From Hybos culiciformis (lineage: Eukaryota > Arthropoda > Insecta > Diptera > Hybotidae): a stretch of DNA of 64,000 nt. Both the position numbers and the translations under genes were made by a program. Under the pieces are notes generated by a model, which saw nothing but the letters and a program-made list of their open reading frames with translations, was not told where the DNA came from and ran no database searches. Positions 24,863 to 38,082 of this stretch are shown here, piece by piece. The DNA lies in the NCBI GenBank assembly GCA_964007475.1, contig OZ023273.1, forward strand, positions 146,355,308-146,419,307, written 5' to 3'. Within the stretch, counting starts at the first letter, position 1. Each line of letters opens with the position of its first letter.

Positions 24863-27619
24863 ATGATATTAGAAGACTATAAAAATTATATACGATTGAA
24901 ATATGAAACTCGGAAATTAATCAGATTCCACAAAAGGGAAAGCTGGAAAAATTATGTGTCGTCTATAACGAGTAACACTCCTGTAACTGAGGTCTTCGAT
25001 AAAATACGAGCAATTAGTGGTAGGAAATCATTCAATGAAATTACTTCACTAATATGCGAAAATGATATTATCGTAGATAGAAAAGTAATTTGCGAAAAAT
25101 TAGTTGAAAAATTTTGCCAAACTTCCTGCACGGATAATTACCCAGAAAAGTTTAGGAGAATTAAAACTCAAGTTGAGGCCGTACCACTCGATCTGTCACT
25201 CTCTTCACAAGAGAATTATAATGCAAAATTTACTATTCATGAATTAGATAATAGCTTGAATGTTTGCAAGGGTTCTTCTCCGGGGCCTGATAACATTCGT
25301 TATGAAATGCTAAAAAATCTGAAACTAAACGATAAAGAAATTTTATTAAAGTTTTACAATAATATTTGGGTTACAGGATATTTCCCGGAAAATTGGAAAA
25401 AAGCAATACTTATACCCATCCTTAAAAAAGGTAAAAACCCTTCTGAATCAAATAATTATAGACCAATTTCTTTATCAAATTGCATTTGCAAACTTTTTGA
25501 GAGAATGGTTAGTAAGAGATTATCGTGGTATCTAGAAAATAAAAAAATTTTATCTAACTTTCAATCCGGTTTTAGGAAAAGGAGATCAACTGTTGATAAT
25601 TTAGCATATTTTGAGGGTGAAATAATGACTGGGTTCTCCAGAAATGAGGTCACACTTAGTATATTTTTTGACATAGAAAAAGCTTATAATATGGTTTGGA
25701 GGAGAGGAATAATGGATAAAGTTAAGAAAATTGGAATAAAAGGTAATATGTTAGTTTTCATACATAATTTTTTGAAAGAAAAATACGTGAAAGTTATGAT
25801 AGGAAATTCAGAATCGGAGGAGAAAAAACTTGAGAATGGGATTTTACAGGGTTCAGTTTTATCGGTTTTTTTGTTTCTAATACATATAAATAGTGTGGTT
25901 AAAGAAATCGATCCAAAAGTGAAATACACCATTTTTGCAGATGACCTAAATATTTTTATTAGAGGAAAAAATTTTAAAAAAATAGAAAAAATAATGCAAA
26001 AAACTTTAAATAGATTAAATAGTTGGACGGAAAGAAATGGCATAATTTTTTCCGAAGAAAAAACTGTAGCCATGTTATTCACTAGAAGAAGGAAAAATAT
26101 TTCATACCCTAAGTTGTATTTAAAAAACAAAAAAATTAAATACGTTGAGGTTAAAAAATTTCTAGGCCTAACTTTCGATTCTAAATTAAACTGGGGATTA
26201 CATATTAGGGATATTAAGGCAAGAGCCAGTAAAAATCTCAATATACTAAAAATGCTTAGTAATACCACTTTTGGATCCGATAGAAAAATGCTTTTAAGAT
26301 TACTAAATTTACTGGTTCTCCCAGTGATAGATTATGGAAGTTTGATATACAGCTCAGCAAGTAAAACTTTAACAAAATCTCTAGATACAGTACTTAATGC
26401 TGGTATAAGAATAGCAACTGGGGCTTTTAGAACTACTCCAATCGAAGGCCTCATATCGGATAGCGGACAGCTACCACTTAATTTAAGGAGATTAAAGCAA
26501 TTGCTCAGATACGGGACTAAAGTTTGGGCTATGGAGGATCATCCTTTGAATAGCTTAGTCAATGACGAGTTGCTATACAGCAAACTTAAAGATAAGGAAA
26601 ACAGAAATCAACCAAGTTTTGTTAGAATTAAAAATCATATTTTACCTCATTTACAGCAAAAAAAATTAGAAAAAACTAGACCTCTAAAATTTCCTTACTG
26701 GCAAGGTAAACCTATTCAAGTGGATGTATCTTTAAATACCAACAAAAAAGATTCAACAAATCCTGAAATATTTAGAAAACTCTTTACAGAAAAAATTCAA
26801 GTATTCTACCCAAACCACAGTATTATTTATTCAGATGGATCAGTTATAGACGATAAAACAGGCTGCGCATTTATTTTTGGGTCAATTAAAAAACAATTCA
26901 GTTTGCCAAAATACACAAGTATTTTCTCTGCGGAACTGTATGCAATTTATCAAGCTATCAAATACGCAGATACTAACTTTAACAATATAAAAATCCTTAT
27001 TTGCTCTGATTCTTTGAGTAGTATGCAAAGTATTAAGAAGCTTCATCAAATGCACCCTACTATTAATAAAATTAAAGAAAAAATTCAAAAGTCAAAAAAT
27101 TTCTTCAGTTTTTTATGGATACCATCGCACGTAGAAATACTCGGTAATGAGGAAGCTGATAAGCTTGCTAAACAGGCGGTAAACATGCCTAGAGATCTTA
27201 ACTTTAATTTTATCTATACGGATCTAAAAATAGTTATAAATAAATATATTAATTATCAGTATTTACAGTACTGGGAAAAAATAAATGATAATAATAAATT
27301 TAAAAAAATAGTTGGGAGCATACCCAATTGGAGTAACTTGAACAAGTTAAGTAGAAAAGAAGCTACAATAATAACAAGATTAAGGCATGGGCACACTAAA
27401 ATTACCCATTCACATATTTTTCTAAAAATGGAAGAACCTTGTTGTCCATGTATGGAACCATTAACAATATTACACATATTTGAAGAATGTCCTTTGTATA
27501 TTAGGCAAAGGGAGAAGTTTCAAATAAGTAATGCTCGAGTCCTTAGTACGGATGATAATAAAATTTATAAAAAAATTATAAAGTTCATTAGGAGTATTGG
27601 ATATTACAATGAAATTTAA
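24863..27619 (+). CDS. ORF2 C-terminal part: reverse transcriptase, RNase H and CCHC motif
   Basis: A 918-residue open frame follows the ORF2 break. The first ATG is at 24863, but the frame is open from about 24830, so this ATG is not a natural start. The RT contains the region around GSSPGPDNIRYEML, then motif A FDIEKAYNMVW (D270), GILQGSVLSVFLF, and FADD with D360-D361. RNase H follows: YSDGS (D658), SAELYAI (E691), CSDSLSS (D716) and PSHVEILGNEEAD (D766), a complete D-E-D-D set. A C-terminal C860-C863-H871-C876 motif is typical of these proteins. Oddities are Asn at 276, where the family nearly always has Asp, Leu in place of Pro in the GxPQGS block, and Glu in place of Gly after PSHV. Role: target-primed reverse transcription and removal of the RNA strand. 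Without the joined endonuclease, this copy probably cannot retrotranspose alone. Confidence 0.92.
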   Translation: MILEDYKNYIRLKYETRKLIRFHKRESWKNYVSSITSNTPVTEVFDKIRAISGRKSFNEITSLICENDIIVDRKVICEKLVEKFCQTSCTDNYPEKFRRIKTQVEAVPLDLSLSSQENYNAKFTIHELDNSLNVCKGSSPGPDNIRYEMLKNLKLNDKEILLKFYNNIWVTGYFPENWKKAILIPILKKGKNPSESNNYRPISLSNCICKLFERMVSKRLSWYLENKKILSNFQSGFRKRRSTVDNLAYFEGEIMTGFSRNEVTLSIFFDIEKAYNMVWRRGIMDKVKKIGIKGNMLVFIHNFLKEKYVKVMIGNSESEEKKLENGILQGSVLSVFLFLIHINSVVKEIDPKVKYTIFADDLNIFIRGKNFKKIEKIMQKTLNRLNSWTERNGIIFSEEKTVAMLFTRRRKNISYPKLYLKNKKIKYVEVKKFLGLTFDSKLNWGLHIRDIKARASKNLNILKMLSNTTFGSDRKMLLRLLNLLVLPVIDYGSLIYSSASKTLTKSLDTVLNAGIRIATGAFRTTPIEGLISDSGQLPLNLRRLKQLLRYGTKVWAMEDHPLNSLVNDELLYSKLKDKENRNQPSFVRIKNHILPHLQQKKLEKTRPLKFPYWQGKPIQVDVSLNTNKKDSTNPEIFRKLFTEKIQVFYPNHSIIYSDGSVIDDKTGCAFIFGSIKKQFSLPKYTSIFSAELYAIYQAIKYADTNFNNIKILICSDSLSSMQSIKKLHQMHPTINKIKEKIQKSKNFFSFLWIPSHVEILGNEEADKLAKQAVNMPRDLNFNFIYTDLKIVINKYINYQYLQYWEKINDNNKFKKIVGSIPNWSNLNKLSRKEATIITRLRHGHTKITHSHIFLKMEEPCCPCMEPLTILHIFEECPLYIRQREKFQISNARVLSTDDNKIYKKIIKFIRSIGYYNEI

Positions 27620-27636
27620 CTAAGTTTGTATCTGAG

Positions 27637-27670
<34 letters not shown>

Positions 27671-28030
27671 TATTTATAAAGAATAAAATTTATTTTGGTT
27701 ATTATTAAGAAAATAAAAATTATTTTATAAAAAAAAAAAAAAAAAAAAATTAAATTACAAAAATATTTATAAGGAAAAAGTATTATGTATTTTGTTAATT
27801 CGTTAATTTTGAAAAATTAATTATGTAATTATAAGAAAAAGTATTAATATTTTGTTAATTTGTTAATTATTGAAGGATAAAAGATTATTTTAAGTTTCAT
27901 TATTATTATAAATTGCAATCAAAGAATTAAGATATTTATTTTGTAATATAATATTAATAAGAAACCGAGCCCATATAGCCTAAACGAAGTGCTGGTGGCT
28001 TTTTTTTATAAATAAATAAATAAATAAATA
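27620..28030 (+). other. 3' UTR and TAAA tail of I-like element
   Basis: It contains two A runs (about 27643-27668 and 27729-27749) and a partial internal duplication around AGTATTA(N)TATTTTGTTAATT (about 27778-27870). A GC-richer block, GTGCTGGTGGC, lies just before the tail and is followed by about six TAAA units that merge with the target duplication. In I-type elements the 3' end is what the RT recognises; here this is inferred from position. Confidence 0.7.
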
Positions 28031-28044
28031 AATTACACATTCCA

Positions 28045-31000
28045 ATTGCTCGTTTCAAGACTATTTAGATACTTTTTGATACCTCATATAGACGTCTTGA
28101 AAAATGTAGCAAATCATTTAAAAAATCTATACCGTAGCAAATCATTTAAAAAATTTCTGTATTTTTGTCATAATATTCATATAGTTTAACACATTTATAA
28201 TAGATATATTTTATAGTTTTCAAATTTTCCTTTTATTTATTTCATATATCAAATATATTTTCATTGGTTGTATAAACTTAAGCTTCTTAACAAAGGATAT
28301 TTTGTATCACAAAAACTTGTTCGATAATTTTTATATTTAAAATTATTATGCACAGAAAAAAATTGTAAATACTACATATATTACAGAAATTTTCTCAAAT
28401 ATGTAAAAAAAAAACGGAATCATAAAATTGCAATGATTTTATTTTATTCAACTTTGTTAAGAACTTAAATGTAAAGTACTGTATAGTAATATAGCCTCAT
28501 TAAAGGATTAATGTCAAAAAAACATACAAAATCATTAAATCATTCTACACAATATACATGCATATTATATTTTCTGTTATCCTATTTTATGTTATCTAGC
28601 TCTATATGTATTTATTTTTTTTTTGGATCTGGAATGAAGATTTTTATGATTTATTTTTATTATCGACACGCGTTCATAACATTATTTTTGTTTCTTTTTT
28701 GTTTACGTTTTCGTTGTATTTAAGGATTCCGATTTGTTTTGTTTTTAACATCTCTAAAAAGTAAAATAATTTATTTATTTATGTAGGTACGTATTTATGT
28801 GTTGTTGTTGTTTTAAATTTTTTGTTTCACCGAAAATCGATTTATTTTGAAAAGAAAAACTTCTCAATTACAGATGTTGTAAATTTTATTTCAAGTGCAA
28901 TTTCGTTATTATGATTGAAGAAAATTATACATGTATATAATGTACATATAACAAGATTTATAATAAATTATGTACGAAAATAACTCATAGTTTATTGTTT
29001 TAACTTTATAAGAATTTATACAAAGTTAATGTTTAACAAAATTTTGAATGCACTTTTATATTATTTATTATGCATTTGTATATAATAAACCAAACATACA
29101 TACTGAAATTAGAAAATTTGTGTATAAAAGATACCAAAATCTAGGATTTAAAAGCATTAGAGACATTAGAGTCTTTATCAACAACTTTTTACGATTTTAT
29201 TATATCATCGATGTGTTGACAGAAGAATTTTGATTTTAATTTTTCAAACTCATGGAATTTATTTTGTAATTCTGTTAAATAAAAAAGCATTTATGTTCAT
29301 TTCGAACGAATTAAAGTTAGCTTTTCAATGACTTAATTTGTAAATTAAGCAAAATTTTTAGACATTTCTCACTGACTTCTGCAGTTATACTTATCGACTA
29401 TTTTAAATAAATTGTTTATTTGAAAGTCTTGAGTATAAAGCAATTAGGCGGCACATATTTGTATTGTATGAATAATAACCTCTATTGAAGTTTTAAATAT
29501 TGCATGTCAATCATGTTAAGCAAAAAATTACTGGTACAAATTTTTTTTTTAAAATATGTACTTTTCAAACATCTACCTAATTTGTAAACATAACCGTGAC
29601 ATGTGACATTCTTACATAATCTTTTCATTGAAAATGTTTCAGCTTAGAGTAAAATATAAAATGAAGTTAAATTAGTTATATGGCATCGAGGGTCAGAATA
29701 CGATAAATCTGTAATTATTTTATTTATTTTTTTTTATATAAGAAGAAATAAATATAATTAATGTGTACCTTGGAAATGTAAAAAAAAATAATAATTTGAA
29801 CATATTTATTAGAAAAATAGTAGGTATATGTTGGTTATATTTTAATTTCCTCCATTGTTTGTTCATTCATTAAAAACCTAACGATACAATATCTACGTGT
29901 ACAATACATTACGTGTATACATATAATATATACATAGTATAACTTATTTATTTATTAAGTATATCGATTTCTAAAGAAAATTCTAAATCTACTTTGTATT
30001 GCCTAGTAGTACGTGATTGGAAAATTTGTTAATTCTATTATTATTATTTTTCATTTCTCCGTATATATTGTCTACGGATATTTACTCATTTCCCGAATAT
30101 GTAAAATGTTAAAATGAAACAAAAAAAAAAGTAAACTAAGGAAGACAAGAATGTAACATATTTTTATTTTTTTTGTTAAAATATCAACGAAGTCATGTGA
30201 GCTCATTTTAAATCTTACGTAGGTATAAGATTTAATATAAAAAATATATATAGAACATTTTACATGCACATTTAAAAATGAATTAAAAAAATATTTCCGC
30301 AATGAATGCAGTCAATTATATTTAAATCCTTTAATATGAATTCAACCCAATGCGGTATGAAGAAAGCCCCCCATTAGATGTGTATTTCATATGTATGTCA
30401 GTATAGTGCAGTATAAAAAAAAATTACATGTTTTTACTTCCGAATTTTATAGTTGCAACTATAAATGGTATATATAGAATAAAGATTGAAATTGGGTTAA
30501 AGTTTATATAAAAATAAATATTATTTTAAGTTTCTATTCAATTTTAATTTAGATATTGAAGTACAACAACAGGAGTGACTGAGCCTTGCTAAATAAGAAG
30601 ACCAAAGATTTTATTAAATGTTTAACCTTTTTAAATTTCAACAACCCACTCAATTTGAATTCGGGAATTATTTTTTTTTTTAATGGAATAGGTACTTAAA
30701 CGTATTTTATGTTTATTTGCTTTCTTATATTTTTTATTGTATATTTTTTTTGTAAATTATTTATTTTGAATGATTTCAAGAATAATACGTGATCAAAAAG
30801 AGAATGAATAATTTTATTACTATTTTCCACGTGTATTCTATTACAGCACAAGAATGGGTTGTATGGAACTGCGTGAAACTTTAAAAATCAACAAGCAATT
30901 TTTTTTTTTTAAATATTTTTTTTATAAAAGATATTTTGAATTTAAGATCAAAAAGTTAGAAATAACTAAATTAATACTTCGAATTTATTATCTTACTTTT

Positions 31001-34000
31001 CTTTAAAAAAAAAAAAATGTTTATTTTAATCCCTTTGAGATTTGGAACATTTTGAACATTTTTATTATACCTAGTAAATTGAGTAAAAAATCTTTTGTAT
31101 ATCTTTAACTCTATTTTAATAAGAAAACTTAGCTCAAGTTATAAATCAGAAGTACGTAGGTAGATTATTGTTAAATAATTGAGAGTCTACTGGGACTTCA
31201 ATCGTGTTAAACTTGGTGGAAATTGTAGCCAGACACCTTAAATATTTTACTATACACCACATAAGGCTAGCAAGCATATTTTACACACCTACAGTACTCA
31301 ATGACACATAACACATAAATGATTTTTCAATACTCGAGAATTGAATTTAGTTTTTATTTTGTAATTCTAAAATTATCTAATCAGCATAATATAACAATAA
31401 ATTTTCCAATTAAATTTTTCCTTTTTTCGTTTTTTTTTCAATTTCCTGTAACAATCTTTTTTATTTATTTTTTTTTATTTTTTTTCATATATTTTTATTT
31501 TTGTCGAAAAAGCTAAAAATTCAAAAAACAAAAATAAAATTATTTTGAATTTTTTTTTTGAATAGATACCAAAAAATTTTCTTACATAAAATGTATATAA
31601 AAGTTGAAAATTGAAATAAGAAAATTATTATGTTTCTTATATGTACATAAATATATAATAATAATAATAATATGTTCTATGCTGTTTTATTTATTTTTAT
31701 GTGTAAGATGTCCTTTTTTTTATCCATTGTTTTCATTGAAATTGAAAACTGTTAAAATTCACGTTCAAGGTCATAAGATAAAAATCCCTGTTTCGAAAAA
31801 ATATAATAATACGAAAAAATTCTTTACATTTACATTCATAAACTAACATTCACATGTTTAAAATTGTGTAAATTATACTATTTTATGTATTTTTTTTATG
31901 ATATGAATGAATACATTTTACATATATATATATCTACATAATATAAATGTTATGTTGTTGGCCTTATAATATACATATAGTAAATATATATGTTTTTCAA
32001 CATATAAATAAAGAACATTGCGTTTATTTTTTTTCTTTATTTTTGGGTTAAAAAAGTTTTCCCAAAAGGAAAATATAGAAAATGTACCACAAAACAAAAT
32101 TAAAAGTTAATACAGAAAATAAAAACGATTTCTAAAGAAAATTTTCAAAACACTAACGAAATTAGGAGTAAAAAAAATTGTGTACAAAGTGCTTGGATTG
32201 GGAAAATTAAATGTTGAAAACTGGTTTTTTTTTATATTTTCTCCTATTTTTATTGAGATTCCTTGCCAAAATATTGTTTTACTTAGTCGATTGCACTTGA
32301 AGGGTCGTATTATACATTAATTTTTTTTTCAGGAAAAGTAAATACATACCATATGATAAGGAAACTTTAGTATTTTTATTATATGAATTAAAAATCTTGT
32401 ACACATTCGCAAGTTTTTCAGAACATCTACTTCCGCTTCAGAATTTAAAATTTTATGAAATTATTATTGAAATAAAGTTACCTGCTTCAACGACGCGACA
32501 AATGAATGAAAATTGACAGCTCATTGAATGTACGCTTTAAATTTTACACATTTTCAAGATATTTTAAAAATTTAAAGACAAAAAGGAAATAATATGTATA
32601 ATTTATTTATTTCATGGCTAAAATTGATAAAAATGTGAAATCGATATTCAAATAGTTAGCTCTTGTATAAATTATGACAAATAATTTGTTATTTAGTTTG
32701 AATTTGAAAAGTCTTCTTCTATTACCAAAACTTATTATTTTGTATAGAATTTAAGTCATTTTGGCCCAAAATGAATGTAACAGATGCTGTGGAAAAAAAA
32801 TTTTCCACGTTTATTTATTCAAAACAATACCTCAGATTACATTTTATTTGTTTAAATTGGCTCTAATTCCTTAATAGTTCGGGTCTATATTACGAAAATT
32901 AATAATAAACTTTATTTCAAACTATATTATAGTGAACTTAATTTGTTAACCCCAAACACTTTTAATTTATATTTCTTGCTCGTTAACCGAGACAATTTTA
33001 GTCGTTCTTTAAATTTCATAATTTAAAATAAATAAATATTTTTCAATTGAATGAATTAAAAGTAAAAACAATAATAGTTTACTACAGGTTAACTGAAAAT
33101 TTAATTGATGAAGTTTATGCTAAAATTATTTCATTGTTCTTTTATCGTATATACAAAGTTTTTATAATGAAGGATCTTTTTTTTAACATTTGGATACATG
33201 CCTGAAGTTTTATCATTATTTGTGGAATATTTTTAAAGAATGTAGTCTACACAGTTAAAAATGAAATTAACATTAGGAAGCTGTTTTAACCTGTCATAGG
33301 GATTAAAATGGTGTCTCAAATTGGCTGTATTTATCAAAGATGTACTTAACTAATTTTTGTATATTTTTTTATGTATATTTTTTTGGTTTAAATTGGAAAA
33401 GAGATTTTGTTGAAAAATTGAATTTATTTAGTGAACTTGGGATAATTTTGTTCCCATTTCTCTAAATGACTTTGGCATAATAATGACAAGAAGTGATGGA
33501 TTAGGAAAATTTAATTAGAACTTTTTTCATTTAAATCACAACATTAATTTATAACTTGGTAGAAATAAATTTAGAGTGTTATATAAAAGGATGTGATGTG
33601 TTGTGTTGGTATAGAGAAAAATATTTTCAGATATATTTTTTTTTTAAATGTCTATTTTTAGGCAGTTGAATTTATAATAATAATAATAATAATAATAATA
33701 TTTTCCTTTAAACAATTTTTTTTTTGGAATTCAAGAAAAGCGAAAATTTTTTATTTTGCTTTCTTATATAAAGATATATGTATCTGTATACATATGAATT
33801 CAACTTATATTTATATAAATTATAAGTATATATATGTATATTGTGTCCTTTGGTAAAAAAAAGGTTCACGAATACAAAAATATTTTTGAAATAAATATTT
33901 TAAGGATAAAATTAACCGCAGTAATTACTTTAAGGCATAATTTTGTTATCTTAAATAATTTTTAATGTTCTTGAATTGCAATTTTAGTCAGAAATTGGAT

Positions 34001-37000
34001 GCCTTCTAAACTCATAGGTTAATTTTATTTAATTTAATGACAAAAGGAGCTTTTTTCAATAAGACAAAAATAAACCAAAGAAGCTCTGAATAATAAAATT
34101 ACTTCCAACCAAAGTCTACCTTGTAATTAAGATTAAATTAAAAAAATATAATAATAATTTTATTAGATATGCATGAGTTTGATAATAGTTCTTTCTAGTT
34201 TCTGTCGTAACAATCTCTTAGTTCTTGAGAATATTATTAATTTACAGAAACTTTCATATAATATAATAAAGATATTATTCATCATTTTATTACGTCGGTA
34301 TCATCATATTTTTAATTTTGGACACTATACATGCTCAGTGAAACATTAAGAAAAATAGATTGGAAGAATAGAGTGAAATTCTATGAAACAAAAATGACTT
34401 ATCGACATCTTGTCTATTGCAAATATGTCTAATTTAAAAGAAAAATTTATTCCTAGATTCAAAGAAACGCAAATTTCAAAAACAGTAAATCACGGTAAAA
34501 CCTATACTTTCGTTGATGTGATATTCTAAATTCTAAAAGTTAATATTGCTTTACGACTTTGAAGATTAAAAAAGGACTGTAAAAATTTTCATAAACATAT
34601 TTTTTTTTTTTCGGCAGCGAAATTATCATTTTTGAATATTAAAAAAGAAAATACATAAAATGGCTTAGTATCATTATTATTATTATTATACAAATATAAC
34701 ATCTGATAACATATTAAGGAAATTTATAAAAGAAATACTTTTATACCTTTTTGAGAATTTGAAAGAATTTTTTTTTTCTTTTTTTTTTTCATTTCATATA
34801 TAGAATTTATAGCTACCAAATGCCAGGAATATGAAATAGGATATTGATTTTTATATTATTAAACTTCTCTTTGGTTTATTTTTTTTTGACGGTACCAAGT
34901 TATTTTTATTATAATCAAATTCCATTAAGACAGAAAAAAAAAAGATAAGTACGATAAGCAAGCTGGAAAATTTGGTCTTTGATTCGAAAATTATTCTGGA
35001 TTTGAGAAATTTGGTGACATCTTAATGTACTGAAACTTGTGTTGACATCCGAAAATTTTTAAATAAATTATTGAATTAAGCACTCTAGATTTTTTTTTTC
35101 AAAATTTTTAATTAAAGAATTTTTCCAACTTTTAATCTACAAATTAAATAATAGGAGCTAATTAATAATATGGAGGTTCACGTACGAACTTATCTCCTTC
35201 AGAAATATAATTATCCTTAATAGTCTTCGCATAATGTATTCTAATTACAATGAATATAATAATTTCATATGCACAGATTTAATAAAAGTTAACAACATCT
35301 AGCAAAATTTATTGGTTCAAACTTTTCTATAAAATATGTAAAATAAAATTTGTCTAACAGAAATGATCAAACTTTCGATGTAACTCTTCTATGTAAATCT
35401 TAAAGTTTTCAAACTTTTGCAAAAACTTTTTTACTCCAAAAAAAAGTATTAATTATATTTATTATATTGTGTTTTAAAAGTTTCAAAAAATGTTTTTTAT
35501 TTAAAATAATTACACAAAAAAAAATTTATCGAAACTGAAAGTTTATTTTTATACACATTTTTTAGTTAAGCTTTCAAAACATCATTATGTAAATGAACAT
35601 TATTATGTGCAAGTACCGGTATAGTTATTTATCACAATTTATGTATTTTTATGTATGTCAAATACATTAAAAACTTTAAAATAATATATGAGGGCTCAAT
35701 TACTTTTTTTAATGGTTCAAGCAGTTTAGAAAAATCTCGCAACTTGTTTACAATAAAACTTTAAATTCTGAAGTGGAAAATTTTATAATTTATTGGACTC
35801 GTTGTAAATAAATAACTTTGAGTTTTATAATAACTATATGTTTTCTTTTTTCAAGTTTAATTTAATTAAATTTTTTTATTAGGATTCTATTTATCCTTAC
35901 GTAAATGTTTCTTTTTATTTTGTTTAGTTTTCTTTTTATAAGAAAAACTTACGTCAATATTTTTAACTCTGACGACGACGTATTTTCTTATTCCTTTTTG
36001 TGTAATTCATTTTTTTCCTGAAATTATTTTTGCCCTCAATTTTTTCGAAACGATGACATAAATTTATTAATTTTTCTTTAAAATAATAGTGGGAGAAATA
36101 AAATGCAGCTGCAATATTTGTCCTCGAATTTTCCAATACAAAATAAATAATAATTTTTTAATTTTTTTGTAAAAAAAAAAAATGAATAAAAAAAGTTTAT
36201 ATTCAGATCATCATTTTTGTTTTTATTAATTTCTATTTTCAAACTATAAAAAAATATAATTTCTTTCGTTGCTTTAGAATTATATTCAAAATTTTTGGAA
36301 TAAATAATAGATGTTTATAATTGTGTATACTGTCGTCGTATCTGTTGTGTCAAAAAATAATGCAATATCACAGCAGCAAGAAATGTTATTCACATATAAT
36401 TAATATTCCATTAAAGAAGTTATATTTTCTATTCCAAGAATTTTTTACTGAATTTTTCAGTGAAATTGATAGCTTCTTAGAGAAACTTTTTTGCTTTTAA
36501 ATGTAGACTTATGTACTTGTCATTCAATCAATTTTCTGAGAATACGAAAAAATAAACATTATAAAATTAAAAATAAATAATTAGTATTATATATTGATGA
36601 AAGAGGCTTGATATCTACACGAAAAAATCATTACTAATTTGATGACACGACGAAAATATAAGAAAAAATTACGATAGGAATATCCTTTTTACTCAAAATT
36701 TGTGTTCAATTGACCTTCACTTGGCACACACATAACAATTATAAGTATTTTAAAAAATCTTTAGAATATTGTTGAAAATCTTTAGAAGGACTGACATCAT
36801 TGTCAATTTTTCTTTTCTTTTAATTGATAAAAACTTTTTTTTTGTTAATAAATTTGCAAAGTTTTCTAATTAAAAATTTTTCTTTTCTTTAGCAAAAATA
36901 AGAAAAATAAAGAAAAGGTGAAAAAAAAAAAAAAAAGTGAAATTCAATTGAATTTAAAATTTTCAATTTATTGTTGTCCTATATTTTTATGGCTTTTAAT

Positions 37001-37405
37001 ATTAAAAAAATAAAACTAATTGAAACTATATATAAAAACTTTGAAATTCAATTGAAATGTCATTAGGGAAATTATAAACTCAAAGAAAAAAAAAAAAAAT
37101 TGAAAAATGGAAAATATTAAAAAGAACATTTATATCAATTTTATGTTTAAATATCTCAATTTTAATTAAATTTTTAAACACAATTTCTTAATAACGCATA
37201 GTTTTATATAATCAATAAATTTAAATGTAATAGAAGCAAAGCAAAGGAAGTATATGATCTGAATTATATAATTAATAAAATATATATATAGTACTTCTGA
37301 ATCCAGGTATCGGCCGCCTGGACCAAATATCAGATTTAAGAGACAATAAAGTGTAAAAAAAATTTCAATAGGTTAGTTATAAGTATTTGATAATTTCGAT
37401 AGTAG
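28045..37405. other. AT-rich non-coding stretch
   Basis: No gene is supported. Minor features are a 21-bp segment GTAGCAAATCATTTAAAAAA(T) repeated at 28106 and 28134, an (ATA)n microsatellite at about 33673-33700, a (TTA)n run near 34671, and many homopolymer runs. A CCAGG...CCTGG inverted pair at about 37305 is too short to interpret. The open frames here are AT-driven and low in complexity. Confidence 0.55.
33673..33700. repeat. (ATA)n microsatellite
   Basis: About nine uninterrupted ATA/ATT-type triplets. A simple repeat. Confidence 0.85.
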
Positions 37406-37789
37406 ATTACAACACATGTTAAGAAAATTTGTTATTACAACGAGTTGTGTATACACAAAAACACATGGACACGCGTCAATACTTATATCACGAGACCGCA
37501 GGTCGAGTTATATAAAATTGACAAGTGTCTATGTGTTTTTGCGTATATACACAACGAGCTGTATAACAAATTTTATTAACTTGTTTGGTATAATGTTTTA
37601 ATGTGCATGTGAGAGGTAGTTGCAATCAAAACATTTGCAACGCAAAAAATAAACAAAAGCTCAAAATGAAGAAAGTAAATAAAATTGAAGTGTGTAAATA
37701 AAATTTTCTTAAATAAATTTAATATACTATTTACCGAGCTAAATTTACGATTGTAAATACAACTTACCCATCACATGCACATTAAAACA
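37406..37789 (-). mobile_element. Composite double-hairpin repeat, copy D
   Basis: The reverse complement aligns along its length with copy C (8452-8870). In plus orientation the hairpin module comes first (arms about 37412-37489 and 37508-37582). The second module (about 37595-37789) follows, with termini ATGTTTTAATGTGCATGTGA and the inverted TCACATGCACATTAAAACAT. Copy D is somewhat shorter inside module 2. Similarity ends at the same points as in copy C, which supports real element boundaries. No coding capacity is seen. Confidence 0.8.
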
Positions 37790-38082
37790 TGATACAATAT
37801 ATAGTAGCATTTGATTGTAAGAAAATCATTAAAATAAGAACTTTTAACTTCTAATTTAATGACAAGAAAAGTTACTTTGTTGTCGCTGGGAAATTTAGAT
37901 AACAAGAAACTAAACTTTTCAGCGCACTAAAGATTATTTATTTTTAAATTTGTTCATTTAAAAAATCTAAAGAAAAAGTTTAATAACACAAAAAGTACCC
38001 AATTATAAATTTTTTCCTGCTAAAAACAATATTAATTAGTTATTCCCCACTTTATTTAATATACAAAGGCTATATGTTCTAG

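Larger units (their letters stand above)
22681..28030 (+). mobile_element. I-clade non-LTR retrotransposon, near full length
   Basis: A 14-bp target duplication, AATTACACATTCCA, flanks the element at 22667-22680 and 28031-28044; its first bases are ambiguous because the tail ends in TAAA repeats. The layout is a 5' UTR of 290 bp, ORF1 (22971-24248), overlapping ORF2 (24214-27619, interrupted near 24828), a 3' UTR of about 410 bp and a (TAAA)n tail. The I clade is indicated by the combination of a zinc-knuckle ORF1, an APE endonuclease, an RT, an RNase H with D-E-D-D residues, a C-terminal CCHC-like motif and a simple-repeat tail rather than pure poly(A). The clean duplication suggests a fairly recent, full-length insertion. 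The break in ORF2 makes this copy non-autonomous. Confidence 0.92.

Noticed and set aside
25684..26268. 194-codon minus-strand frame within ORF2, and similar antisense frames at 23804, 26882, 27256, 61612, 61927, 62114 and 63713
   Set aside because: Shadows of the retrotransposon ORFs on the other strand.
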